Part shown: piece by piece, positions 21,348 to 29,893 of the stretch
How the letters are laid out: every line of letters begins with the position of its first letter
Position numbering within the stretch: the stretch's first letter is position 1
Virus record (IMG/VR): IMGVR_UViG_3300030329_001764
Location: 1-31,255 of that record
DNA length: 31,255 bases
Origin: a virus
Reading direction: 5' to 3' (one strand)
The notes under the pieces: generated by a model
Database searches by the model: none
Told to the model about the DNA's origin: nothing
Seen by the model: only the letters and a program-made list of their open reading frames with translations
Program-made: the position numbers and the translations under genes

Positions 21348-21803
21348 ATGGCTATAACGCAAGCAATGTGTACTTCCTTCAAGCAAGAGTTGTTAGAAGG
21401 TGTACACAATTTCAAAAACTCAGGTGGTGACACCTTTAAGTTAGCACTTTTCGCAGAGGGAAGTGGTGGAAAATCATCAACAACAGCAACATTAGGAGCA
21501 ACAACGACTGCACTTGTTACAACTGGAGAGGTTGCTTCAAGTGGGACCTATGCTACTGGAGGAGGATCTTTGACAAGAGTAGATCCGTCAACTTCAGGAA
21601 CCACTGCATTTACAGATTTTGCTGATTTAAGTTTTACAACTGCAACAATTACTGCAATGGGAGCTTTGATTTACAATAGTTCTGATAGTAATAAAGCCGT
21701 AGCAGTTTTAGATTTTACATCTAACAAAACGTCTACATCTGGCACTTTTACAATACAGTTCCCTACTGCTGACGCTTCAAATGCTATTATCCGTATAGCG
21801 TAA
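21348..21803 (+). CDS. Virion/tail-associated protein (151 aa)
   Basis: Contains MAITQAMCTSFKQELLEGVH (1-20), FKLALFAEG, DFADLSFTTATITAMGALIY, AVAVLDFTSNKTSTSGTFTI and a terminal NAIIRIA. This conserved marine-phage family is probably a virion protein; the fold looks all-beta. Placed among tail genes. Confidence 0.75.
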   Translation: MAITQAMCTSFKQELLEGVHNFKNSGGDTFKLALFAEGSGGKSSTTATLGATTTALVTTGEVASSGTYATGGGSLTRVDPSTSGTTAFTDFADLSFTTATITAMGALIYNSSDSNKAVAVLDFTSNKTSTSGTFTIQFPTADASNAIIRIA

Positions 21804-21814
21804 GGTTAATCCTA

Positions 21815-22315
21815 ATGTCTAATGGTTGGGGTCAAGGCACTTGGGGCACTGGAGGCTGGGGTGGCATTGATAATGTTTCTTTTGCAGTAACTGGACTCGT
21901 AGGCACAGGTGCAATAGGAGATGCTTTAGGCGGAGGTGGAGCTTTAGTTACCGAAACTGGTCTTACTGGAACAGTAAATATTGGTAATGAAGCAGTAGCA
22001 GGTGGTGCAAATGTATCTGCAACGGGTAGTGCTGGAACAGGTGCAGTAGGAAGCAGTTTAATAATAACTACTACTGGAGCACCTGTTACAAATGTTGTTG
22101 GCACTACAGCGTTAGGATCTGTAACAATTACTGGAGGCAGTGACGTTGCAGTAACTTTAGCAACTGCAACAATTTCAATAGGAACAGTTGCAACAACCGC
22201 TAATTCTGTGGTATCTTTAACTGGAGTAAGTGCTACTGGAGCCACTGGAGAGGAAAATGTTTGGGGATTAATTGTTCCAGATCAAGTAGCTAATTGGATT
22301 GAAAGGGTCGCATAA
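21815..22315 (+). CDS. Repeat-rich tail-region protein (166 aa)
   Basis: A Gly/Trp-rich start (GWGQGTWGTGGWGGID) is followed by about six beta repeats of 20-25 residues, each with a G-T-x-x-I/V-G core (GTGAIG, GTVNIG, GTGAVG, GTTALG, SIGTV and GATG), ending in VWGLIVPDQVANW. The repeats suggest a beta-solenoid or fibre-like structure. Its stop overlaps the tail-fibre gene start (TAATG). Confidence 0.65.
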   Translation: MSNGWGQGTWGTGGWGGIDNVSFAVTGLVGTGAIGDALGGGGALVTETGLTGTVNIGNEAVAGGANVSATGSAGTGAVGSSLIITTTGAPVTNVVGTTALGSVTITGGSDVAVTLATATISIGTVATTANSVVSLTGVSATGATGEENVWGLIVPDQVANWIERVA

Positions 22316-23619
22316 TGGCAACATACGTTAATAATCTTAGGTTAAAAGAAATAACAACTGGGGATGAATCTGGAACTTGGGGTACATCTACTAATACAAA
22401 TTTAGAACTTATAGGTGAAGCACTAGGTTTTGGCACAGAGGGCATAACAACAAATGCTGACACACATACAACGACAGTAGCAGATGGTTCGGCAGATGAA
22501 GGTAGAGCCATGTATATTAAATACACTGGCACATTAGATTCTGCGTGCACGATAACCATAGGTCCAAATACTCTAAAAAGAGTTCATATTATTGAAAATG
22601 CTACAAGTGGATCACAGAACATAATTATATCACAAGGATCTGGTGCAAATGTTACGATCGCACCTGGCACCTCGAAGGTTGTTTATTTGGATGGTGCTGG
22701 ATCTGGAGCAGCAGTTGTTGATGCTTTTGCACACTTAGCCGCAGTTGATTTAACAGTAGATGATGATTTAATTGTGGGAGATAATTTAAGTTTTACTTCA
22801 GATAGTGCAGTGGTATCATTTGGTGCTGATGGTGATACAACATTAACACATACTGACGGAACTGGTCTTACACTAAATAGCACAAACAAACTTTGCTTTA
22901 ATGATGCAAGTCAATTCATACAAGGTGCAAGTGCTACAGTTTTAGATATAGCAGCAACAGACACTATAGAATTGACTGCAACAAATACATCAGTTGTAGG
23001 CACAATGGGTGTTTCAGGTAAAATTACAGCAGATGCAGGAATAGATATTGATAACTTTAACATTGATGGTACAACATTAGCCTTGTCTTCAGGAGATATG
23101 ACAATAGATGTAGCAGGAGATATTGCCATTGATGCAGGTGGTGGTGATATAAGTTTTGATAAAGCTGGAACTTCTTTTTTAAAATTTACTGAAAGTAGTG
23201 GTGATGGAATTATAAACCAAAGTGTATCTGATAAAGATATTTTATTTAATGGCAATGATGGTGGTAGTGGTATTACTGCCCTTACTCTTGATATGTCCGC
23301 TGCAGGTGCCGCAACATTTAACAATGATGTTACTGCCTTCTCTGATAAAAGACTTAAGACAGATATTTCAAACATAGAAAATGGTCTTGACAAAGTAATG
23401 CGTATGCAAGGCGTTCATTATAAAAGAAATGATGTTGAAGATGCGAAGCCACAAATTGGTGTATTAGCACAAGACATGGAAGCAATTGTTCCAGAGGTTG
23501 TGCTGACTGCCGATGATGAAATGCAAACTAAATCAGTGGATTATGGTAAACTCACGGCAGTTTTGATTGAAGCAATCAAAGACCTCAAAGCAGAAATTGA
23601 TGAATTAAAAAAGGGGTAA
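22315..23619 (+). CDS. Tail fibre with C-terminal S74 intramolecular chaperone
   Basis: A 434-residue trimeric-fibre type protein. Residues 1-40 (YVNNLRLKEITTGDESGTWG...) form the conserved virion-attachment end. A Thr/Asp-rich beta-repeat shaft spans about 130-340. The C-terminal 92 residues start with SDKRLK, where S343 and K348 match the Ser-Lys dyad of the peptidase S74 chaperone, followed by QIGVLAQDMEAIVPEVV and a C-terminal helix. The chaperone would trim itself off after folding, leaving the mature fibre that contacts the host. Confidence 0.88.
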   Translation: MATYVNNLRLKEITTGDESGTWGTSTNTNLELIGEALGFGTEGITTNADTHTTTVADGSADEGRAMYIKYTGTLDSACTITIGPNTLKRVHIIENATSGSQNIIISQGSGANVTIAPGTSKVVYLDGAGSGAAVVDAFAHLAAVDLTVDDDLIVGDNLSFTSDSAVVSFGADGDTTLTHTDGTGLTLNSTNKLCFNDASQFIQGASATVLDIAATDTIELTATNTSVVGTMGVSGKITADAGIDIDNFNIDGTTLALSSGDMTIDVAGDIAIDAGGGDISFDKAGTSFLKFTESSGDGIINQSVSDKDILFNGNDGGSGITALTLDMSAAGAATFNNDVTAFSDKRLKTDISNIENGLDKVMRMQGVHYKRNDVEDAKPQIGVLAQDMEAIVPEVVLTADDEMQTKSVDYGKLTAVLIEAIKDLKAEIDELKKG

Positions 23620-23622
23620 ATC

Positions 23623-24618
23623 ATGACGTTACCTACTGGAGCCATATCACTTTCTCAAGTCAATACAGAACTAGGCGTATCACCTTCATCAACTACAATA
23701 AATATGGGATCAACTGCTGTTAGAACATTAGCAGGACAACCTTCTGGTGCCATTGCCATGTCTGATTTACAAGGTGCGAGCAACGCACAATTTGTTGCTG
23801 CGACTGGCGGTACTGTTGCAACATCTGGTGATTTTAGAATACATACTTTTACGAGCTCTGCAAACTTTCAAGTTACAAATGGAGGAAACTCTGCTGGAAG
23901 TAACACTGTAGACTATTTAGTTGTCGCTGGAGGAGCAGGTGGTGGCGGTGGTCAAGGCGGCGGTGGAGGAGGTGCTGGTGGTCGTAGACTATCTTTTCCA
24001 AATCCTGCAACTGGTGGTCTGTCTGTATCTGCACAAACTTACCCTATAACTGTCGGCGGTGGCGGTGCTAGAGCGGCAAACCCTGCTAATGGAAACTCTG
24101 GAGGCAATTCTGTATTCAGTTCAATCACTTCCACTGGTGGAGGTGGTGGAGGTGGCGGTGGTGGTGCACCTGATAGAAGAGTTGGTACACCTGGTGGCTC
24201 TGGTGGTGGCGGAGGAGGTCGTAATGGCACAAGTGGTGCATCTGGCACACCTGGACAAGGAAACTCTGGTGGCAATGCTAGACCTGGCACATCTCCAACT
24301 ACAGACTGTGGTGGAGGTGGCGGTGGAGCTGGTAGTGCTGGTGGCAATGCCTCAACACCATCTGGAGGAAGTGGTGGAAATGGAAGTGCAGATTCAATAA
24401 CTGGTTCTCCTGTAACAAGAGCAGGAGGAGGCGGTGGTGGTCGTGACACTGGTTCTAGTCAAGGAAGTGCTGGACCTGGCGGAGGAGCTGCAGGTGGAAA
24501 TAATAGTGGTTCTTCCAATACTGGAGGTGGAGGTGGCGGTGGCACAGATTATCCTGGTAGTCAACTTGCTGGAAATGGTGGTTCAGGTATTGTAATAATT
24601 AGATATAAGTTTCAATAG
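23623..24618 (+). CDS. Glycine-rich adhesin-like tail protein (331 aa)
   Basis: The N-terminal MTLPTGAISLSQVNTELGVS and LQGAS region is a conserved marine-phage virion start. From about residue 100 it is dominated by poly-Gly runs (up to 9-10 Gly) with Ser, Asn and Ala between, ending GGSGIVIIRYKFQ. Alternating Gly runs and variable loops resemble the polyglycine-helix tip adhesins of T-even phages (gp38-type). It follows the fibre, so a receptor-binding role is likely. Confidence 0.7.
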   Translation: MTLPTGAISLSQVNTELGVSPSSTTINMGSTAVRTLAGQPSGAIAMSDLQGASNAQFVAATGGTVATSGDFRIHTFTSSANFQVTNGGNSAGSNTVDYLVVAGGAGGGGGQGGGGGGAGGRRLSFPNPATGGLSVSAQTYPITVGGGGARAANPANGNSGGNSVFSSITSTGGGGGGGGGGAPDRRVGTPGGSGGGGGGRNGTSGASGTPGQGNSGGNARPGTSPTTDCGGGGGGAGSAGGNASTPSGGSGGNGSADSITGSPVTRAGGGGGGRDTGSSQGSAGPGGGAAGGNNSGSSNTGGGGGGGTDYPGSQLAGNGGSGIVIIRYKFQ

Positions 24619-24625
24619 GTTAAGT

Positions 24626-25138
24626 ATGGCACATTTTGCTAAATTAGATGATAACAATGTTGTTTTAAATGTAGAGGTTGTTGATAATAAAAATTGTTTA
24701 GATTCAAGTAACAATGAAAGTGAAGCAGTAGGAGAAGCCTTTTTACAAACTTTGCATAGAGTATCAAATACTTTCAAACAAACATCTTATAACACCTATG
24801 GCGGTAAACATTATGTTGACGGAGGTGGATTGTCTGAAAATCAAAATAAAGCGTTCAGAAAAAATTATGCTACAGTAGGAGGCACATATGACCCAAGTAG
24901 AGATGCTTTTATTGGGATAAAACCTTTTGATTCTTGGTCTCTTAACGAAACAACTTGCTTATGGGATCCTCCAGTAGCCACACCTAACAATAAAAAGTAT
25001 ATAAATAGTGAAGGCGTTGAATTAAATTATGAACTTGTTTGGGATGAAGATAATTTAAGATGGCTAGGTTATGAAAGAGAAGAGCCTTCTACAGTTCACA
25101 TATGGAATCCAGATAATTTAGAGTGGGAAAGCTCTTAA
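24626..25138 (+). CDS. Conserved tail-region protein (170 aa)
   Basis: Contains MAHFAKLDDNNVVLNVEVVD (1-20), KQTSYNTYGGKHYVD, KAFRKNYATVGGTYDPSRDAF and SWSLNETTCLWDPPVATP, a well-conserved marine-phage protein of unknown biochemical role. It is often beside fibre genes, so a fibre-assembly or tip role is suggested by context. Confidence 0.78.
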   Translation: MAHFAKLDDNNVVLNVEVVDNKNCLDSSNNESEAVGEAFLQTLHRVSNTFKQTSYNTYGGKHYVDGGGLSENQNKAFRKNYATVGGTYDPSRDAFIGIKPFDSWSLNETTCLWDPPVATPNNKKYINSEGVELNYELVWDEDNLRWLGYEREEPSTVHIWNPDNLEWESS

Positions 25139-25159
25139 AAGATTAGCTTAGATAGTTAA

Positions 25160-25759
25160 ATGATATTGAATAATTACTATTGGGTGTTTGAAAACGCCAT
25201 ACCTCACAGAATATGTGATCACATTTTAGCTCATGGCAAGTCTCAAAAAGAAAAACTTGCAACTGTATTTAATGATAACAACTTATCAGATTATCAAAAT
25301 GTTGAAAAACTAAAAAAAACAAGAAATTCAAAGGTTGTTTGGATGAATCACCCTTGGATATATAGAGAAATACACAACTGGTTAAACTTGGCAAATCAAA
25401 ATGCTGGTTGGAATTATCAATGGAACTCAAGTGAATCTTGTCAATTTACGATATATTCTGGAGATGAAAAACAACACTATGATTGGCATACAGATGCAGC
25501 AATCACACCAAATGAATTAGGTTTAATTAGAAAATTATCTATGTCTGTAGCTTTGGTTAATGGAACAGAATATGAGGGTGGAGATTTCGAAATAAATGAT
25601 TTATCTCCAAAAAAAAACACAATACATAATGTTAAATCATTAAAGAAAAAAGGTTCAGTCATAGTTTTTCCATCTTTTGTATGGCACAGAGTTACACCAG
25701 TTACAAAAGGCACAAGATATAGTCTTGTTAGTTGGCATTTAGGGAGTCCACACATATGA
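25160..25759 (+). CDS. 2OG-Fe(II) oxygenase (199 aa)
   Basis: A PKHD/PiuC-type dioxygenase that uses Fe(II) and 2-oxoglutarate to hydroxylate a substrate. Visible metal ligands are H110 and D112 (HYDWHTDA) and H176 (FVWHRVTPV); R186 (TRYSLVSW) would bind 2-oxoglutarate. YEGGDFEI and GSVIVFPSFVWHRV are typical family blocks. The substrate is unknown. First of three such genes in a row of four. Confidence 0.88.
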   Translation: MILNNYYWVFENAIPHRICDHILAHGKSQKEKLATVFNDNNLSDYQNVEKLKKTRNSKVVWMNHPWIYREIHNWLNLANQNAGWNYQWNSSESCQFTIYSGDEKQHYDWHTDAAITPNELGLIRKLSMSVALVNGTEYEGGDFEINDLSPKKNTIHNVKSLKKKGSVIVFPSFVWHRVTPVTKGTRYSLVSWHLGSPHI

Positions 25760-26376
25760 GTTTTTTAAAAAATAAATATAAGGTTGTTAGAAATGTTATA
25801 TCAAAAGAGTTGGCAAATTTTTGTTATAGTTACATTTTAAATAAAAATAGAGTTACTCAATACCTATTTCAAAATAATTTAATCTCTCAACACGACACGA
25901 CCTTTGGGCAATATAATGAAAGTCAAATACCAGATACTTATTGTTGTTATAGTGATATTGCTATGGAAACTTTATTAGAAAGAATATTGCCAGTTATGTT
26001 AAAGGAAACTAATTTAAATTTAGTTCCAACATACAGTTATGTTCGGCTCTATAAATATGGAGATATATTGTCTAGACATAAAGATCGACCATCATGCGAA
26101 ATATCTTGTACTCTTAATTTAGGAGGAGATGAATGGGGCATTTTTATTGACCCATCTGGAGAGCAAGGCAATAAAGGAGTTCAAGTAAATTTAAAACATG
26201 GTGATATGCTTATATATAGAGGATATGAATTAGAGCACTGGCGAGAACAATTTGAAGGTAATAATTGTTGTCAAGTTTTTTTACATTATAATGATATTCA
26301 AGGAGATTTTGCAGATGAAAATATATATGATAAAAGACCATTTTTAGGTTTGCCAAACTATTGTCAGAAAAATTAG
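25756..26376 (+). CDS. Second 2OG-Fe(II) oxygenase-like protein (206 aa)
   Basis: Ligands by eye: H108 and D110 (SRHKDRPSCEISCTLNL) and H161 (ELEHWREQF), with HGDMLIYRGYELEHW as the family block. ATG 25756 gives an ATGA overlap with the previous oxygenase gene. The sequence differs from the first oxygenase, so this is not a recent duplication. The substrate is not evident. Confidence 0.82.
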   Translation: MSFLKNKYKVVRNVISKELANFCYSYILNKNRVTQYLFQNNLISQHDTTFGQYNESQIPDTYCCYSDIAMETLLERILPVMLKETNLNLVPTYSYVRLYKYGDILSRHKDRPSCEISCTLNLGGDEWGIFIDPSGEQGNKGVQVNLKHGDMLIYRGYELEHWREQFEGNNCCQVFLHYNDIQGDFADENIYDKRPFLGLPNYCQKN

Positions 26377-26699
26377 TACAAGAAAAATATAATTTTATTT
26401 TAAGTAGACCATATAAACCCTCCAATCATGAAGGACTTGATATGTTTTATGATAAAAATACTTTTATAAAGTTATATAAAAACCACAACATAACTTTATC
26501 TGGGGGCAAAATTTATTTTATAATTAAAAAATTATATGGTCTTAAAGAAGGTAGTTTTGATTTACATCAAGACACACAACTGTATAATTTAACAAGTTCT
26601 AATCTATATTGTGTTTTATCAGATTGTGCTGTTTATAAAGAGGAAAATGAAAATAAACTATTTGTTAAAAATGGAACATCATTAGAGGAGTTACTTTAA
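26361..26699 (+). CDS. Hypothetical protein between oxygenases (112 aa)
   Basis: AT-rich gene whose longest ORF starts at TTG 26361 and overlaps the preceding gene by 16 bases. An alternative ATG at 26442 has AAGGA six bases upstream and gives 85 residues. The extra N-terminal part looks protein-like (EKYNFILSRPYKPSNHEGLD), so I show the longer form. No family recognised. Confidence 0.55.
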   Translation: MSEKLVQEKYNFILSRPYKPSNHEGLDMFYDKNTFIKLYKNHNITLSGGKIYFIIKKLYGLKEGSFDLHQDTQLYNLTSSNLYCVLSDCAVYKEENENKLFVKNGTSLEELL

Positions 26700-27293
26700 A
26701 TGATAGACAAATTTTTTCCAACTATTATAGGTTTTTATGACAATCCACATCATGATTTGTTCGAAAAAGAATGTATAAATAGATGCTTTGAATTAAAGAG
26801 ATCAACAAAAAAGGGTGGTGATAATTGGTTATCAAAATCTACTTATAATACAATAGGAACTTATAATATTTGGAATGATGAAAAATTCAAAGGTATAAAC
26901 GAGTTTGTTGTAAAAAGTATCCAAGAATATTTTGACGATTGTAAAATAAAGCAATCATGCTTAAATACTAATCCTTATGACGCATGGTTTAACATATATA
27001 AAAAAGGAGATTATCAAGAGTATCATCATCATGGTGGTTGTTTAATTAGTGCAGTTTATTTTTTAAAAGTAACAAAAAAATCTGCAAAAATTTATTTTAA
27101 AACTCCTGTATCTGATATGATAAGTCCTGATGTTGAGGAATATAATCCAGATAATTACCAAACAGTTTATTATGAACCTAGACCTGGTTTGTTATTAATA
27201 TTTAGAAGTTATCTTGAACATAGTGTTGAACAACAATCAGATGATAATTTAAGAATAAGTTTAGCGTATAACTTTAGGAAAAATGATGTATAA
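26700..27293 (+). CDS. Third 2OG-Fe(II) oxygenase (TIGR02466-like, 197 aa)
   Basis: Resembles the TIGR02466/2OG-FeII_Oxy_5 phage family: DAWFNIYKKGDYQEYHHHGG (94-113), SAVYFLKV, then PGLLLIFRSYLEHSVEQ (162-178) and RISLAYNF (185-192). Likely ligands are a His in H109-H111, H174, and R185 for 2-oxoglutarate. Family members are common in cyanophages and marine phages with unknown targets. Confidence 0.8.
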   Translation: MIDKFFPTIIGFYDNPHHDLFEKECINRCFELKRSTKKGGDNWLSKSTYNTIGTYNIWNDEKFKGINEFVVKSIQEYFDDCKIKQSCLNTNPYDAWFNIYKKGDYQEYHHHGGCLISAVYFLKVTKKSAKIYFKTPVSDMISPDVEEYNPDNYQTVYYEPRPGLLLIFRSYLEHSVEQQSDDNLRISLAYNFRKNDV

Positions 27294-27335
27294 TATAATA
27301 AGTTATTTAGCATATTATGTTCTCGGAGTAAAATT
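27285..27335 (+). promoter_or_regulatory. Possible promoter before the large tail gene
   Basis: A TATAAT (27289-27294) is found at the end of the oxygenase gene, followed by an AT-rich leader and the ribosome site GGAGT before ATG 27336. No clear -35 is visible, so the call is weak. Confidence 0.25.
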
Positions 27336-29201
27336 ATGCCTTTAACAAGTTTAAAATTTAGACCAGGAATTAATAGAGAAATAACTTCTTATTCAAACGA
27401 AGGAGGTTATTTTGATTGTGAAAAAGTAAGATTCTATGCAGGCTTTCCAGAAAAATTAGGCGGTTGGGTTAAGCAATCTAGTAGCACTTATCAAGGTACA
27501 GCTAGAGCTTTACACAATTGGTTAGCTTTAGATGGCTCAAATTTTTTAGGAATAGGAACACATCTTAAATATTACATTGAAGAGGGTGGTAGTTTTTTTG
27601 ATATTACTCCTACTCGTAAAACTTCTACCAATAGTATTACGTTTGCAGCAACTGATGGATCTGCTGAATTAGTTGTAACGGATTCAACACATGGCGCAGT
27701 AGCTAATGATTTTGTTACTATATCAAGTGCAGTAACTTTAGGTGGTAATATAACTGCTTCGGTTTTAAATAAAGAACATCAAATTACATCTGTTGTTAAT
27801 GCTAATTCTTACAAAATAACTGTGAGTGCTACCGCTAATTCTTCTGATACTGGTAATGGTGGATCTGGTGTTGATGGTGTTTATCAAATTAATGTTGGAT
27901 TAGATAGCGCAGTTGGTGGAAATGGATGGGGTGCAGGCGGATATGGTGGTGTTAATTCTGATTTAACAACTTTTGGTTGGGGTGAAGCTGCAGCAAGTGG
28001 AACAACTGCTGAAATCAGATTATGGACACATGATAATTTTGGTGAAGATTTATTAATAAATCCAAGAGATGGCGCAATCTTTCACTGGGATAAAACTAAC
28101 GGACTTAGCACTGCAGCAGTTAATATCACTAATTTAACTGGTGCTTCAGATGCACCAACAATTGCAAAGCAAGTTTTAGTATCAGATCTTGATAGACATG
28201 TCATAGTATTTGGAGCAAACACAATTGGAACAACCACTCAAGACCCTCTTCTTATTCGATTTGGCTCTCAAGAATCTTTAACTGATTTTACCCCAACTGC
28301 TACAAATACTGCTGGAGATTTAAGATTAAGTAGTGGTTCTACTTTTATACAAGCCGTAGAAACAAAACAACAAATACTTGTGTACACAGATAGAAGTTTA
28401 TTTAGCATGAGGTTTATCGGACCTCCATTTACTTTTGGTCTACAAGAGTTATCTAAAAATATTACAATCGCAAGTCCAAAAGCGGCAGTCGCAGTTGATG
28501 ATGCAGTGTTTTGGATGGGCAAAGATAATTTTTATCTTTACGCAGGACAAACTCAACAAATACCATGCACAGTAAGAGATAAAGTGTTCTTAGACTTTAA
28601 CACAACACAATCAGATAAAGTTGTTGCTGGAGTTAATTCTAAATGGGGTGAGATATGGTGGTTTTATCCATCAGCTAATTCAGAAGAAAACGATAAGTAT
28701 GTAATTTATAATTATTTAGAAAAAGTATGGTATTATGGAACGTTGACTAGAACTGCTTGGATTGATAGAGGTATCCGCCAGTTTCCTCTTGGTGCAGGCT
28801 CTTCATACATTTTTGAACATGAAAATGGTAATGATGACGATGGTTCTGCTATGACTGCATCTGTTGAATCAAGTCAACTCGATATTGGAGATGGATATCA
28901 ATTTACTTTTATAAAACAGTTAATACCAGACATTACATTTAAAGGTTCTACATCAAATACTGGTAATCCAACTGCTACTTTCACTTTACAAGCTAGAAAA
29001 GGTCCTGGTAGCACATACGATAATAATACTTCTGGATCTAGCACAAGAACATCTACAAGTCCTATAGAACAATTCACAGATTTAATTAATGTTAGATTAA
29101 GAGGTCGTTCTTTCAATATGAAATTAGAATCAACCGAACAAGGTGTTGCTTGGAAACTTGGTACACCAAGGGTGGATATTAGACCCGATGGGAGAAAATA
29201 A
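27336..29201 (+). CDS. P22 gp10-like tail/stabilisation protein (621 aa)
   Basis: Begins MPLTSLKFRPGINREITSYS and EGGYFDCEKVRFYAGFPEKLGGW, the start typical of the marine-phage tail protein related to P22 gp10 (closes the portal channel). The 621-residue length is plausible. Repeated beta-propeller-like strands (ILVYTDRSLFSMRFIGPPFTF; NDKYVIYNYLEKVWYYG) are seen. A Gly/Trp segment GWGAGGYGG resembles the start of the protein at 21815. The next gene starts on its stop. Confidence 0.78.
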   Translation: MPLTSLKFRPGINREITSYSNEGGYFDCEKVRFYAGFPEKLGGWVKQSSSTYQGTARALHNWLALDGSNFLGIGTHLKYYIEEGGSFFDITPTRKTSTNSITFAATDGSAELVVTDSTHGAVANDFVTISSAVTLGGNITASVLNKEHQITSVVNANSYKITVSATANSSDTGNGGSGVDGVYQINVGLDSAVGGNGWGAGGYGGVNSDLTTFGWGEAAASGTTAEIRLWTHDNFGEDLLINPRDGAIFHWDKTNGLSTAAVNITNLTGASDAPTIAKQVLVSDLDRHVIVFGANTIGTTTQDPLLIRFGSQESLTDFTPTATNTAGDLRLSSGSTFIQAVETKQQILVYTDRSLFSMRFIGPPFTFGLQELSKNITIASPKAAVAVDDAVFWMGKDNFYLYAGQTQQIPCTVRDKVFLDFNTTQSDKVVAGVNSKWGEIWWFYPSANSEENDKYVIYNYLEKVWYYGTLTRTAWIDRGIRQFPLGAGSSYIFEHENGNDDDGSAMTASVESSQLDIGDGYQFTFIKQLIPDITFKGSTSNTGNPTATFTLQARKGPGSTYDNNTSGSSTRTSTSPIEQFTDLINVRLRGRSFNMKLESTEQGVAWKLGTPRVDIRPDGRK

Positions 29202-29500
29202 TGTCCTCAAGAGATCTTGCTTCACCAAGACTGCCTTTACCAATTGGTGAAGTAGACCAAACATACATTATAGATTTAGTAAGAGCTTTAGATTTTTTTA
29301 TACAACAATCCAACAATCCTGGTGAAGGTAGAAATACTAAATTGGTATTTACGTCTATGCCTACAAGCGATGTAGGTTTAGAAGCAGGAACCTTGTACAG
29401 ATTTGGAAATGATGTTAAAATTAGTTTAATAAATATAGCAGGTGTTGACGGGATTTCTGTAACTGCTACATTAGGTACTGTTACTGTTGCAGTATCATGA
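29201..29500 (+). CDS. Small virion-region protein (99 aa)
   Basis: Contains PRLPLPIGEVDQTYIIDLVR (9-28), ALDFFIQQSNNPGEGR and a beta-type C-terminus (GISVTATLGTVTVAVS). Starts on the previous stop (TAATG). Position between tail and ejection genes suggests a virion protein. Confidence 0.65.
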   Translation: MSSRDLASPRLPLPIGEVDQTYIIDLVRALDFFIQQSNNPGEGRNTKLVFTSMPTSDVGLEAGTLYRFGNDVKISLINIAGVDGISVTATLGTVTVAVS

Positions 29501-29518
29501 TGTTTATAGGTTTTGTGT

Positions 29519-29893
29519 ATGATTCAAACAGGTATTAGTAGTCTATTAAATTTTAACGATCCAAATACTGGCATGGGTTACAGTTCTATTGAAGAACTTG
29601 AAGATGCAGTTATGGCTAAAATGAATCCGCCAACTAATAGTGGTGGCATCCGAGCTTTGATGGATGGTGGATCTCCAGAGTTTGGTGGTATATTAAAGGG
29701 CCCTGGAACTGGGACCTCGGACAGTATACCAGGCATGATATATCAAGATGGCAAACCAGTCCAACGTGCTGCATTATCTAACAATGAATTTGTTTTTACA
29801 GAAAAAGCAGTCAAAGGTGCTGGTAATGGAAACATAGACAAAGGCATAGCAACAATGTATGATTTAATGGACAAGTTTGAAGGAATGGCATAA
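29519..29893 (+). CDS. Conserved tail-region protein (124 aa)
   Basis: The block GPGTGTSDSIPGMIYQDGKP with NNEFVFTEKAVKGAGNGNID is a strongly conserved signature found in virion proteins of many marine phages. The C-terminal YDLMDKFEGMA is helical. ATG 29519 is preferred over TTG 29513. It overlaps the next ATG. Confidence 0.75.
   Translation: MIQTGISSLLNFNDPNTGMGYSSIEELEDAVMAKMNPPTNSGGIRALMDGGSPEFGGILKGPGTGTSDSIPGMIYQDGKPVQRAALSNNEFVFTEKAVKGAGNGNIDKGIATMYDLMDKFEGMA

Noticed and set aside
24059-24400. Plus-strand ORF in another frame of the Gly-rich gene
   Set aside because: Val/Glu repeats caused by the GGTGGA repeats in a shifted frame; no independent support.
24039-24449. Proline-rich minus-strand ORF
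   Set aside because: Mirror image of the glycine-rich tail gene; no ribosome site.
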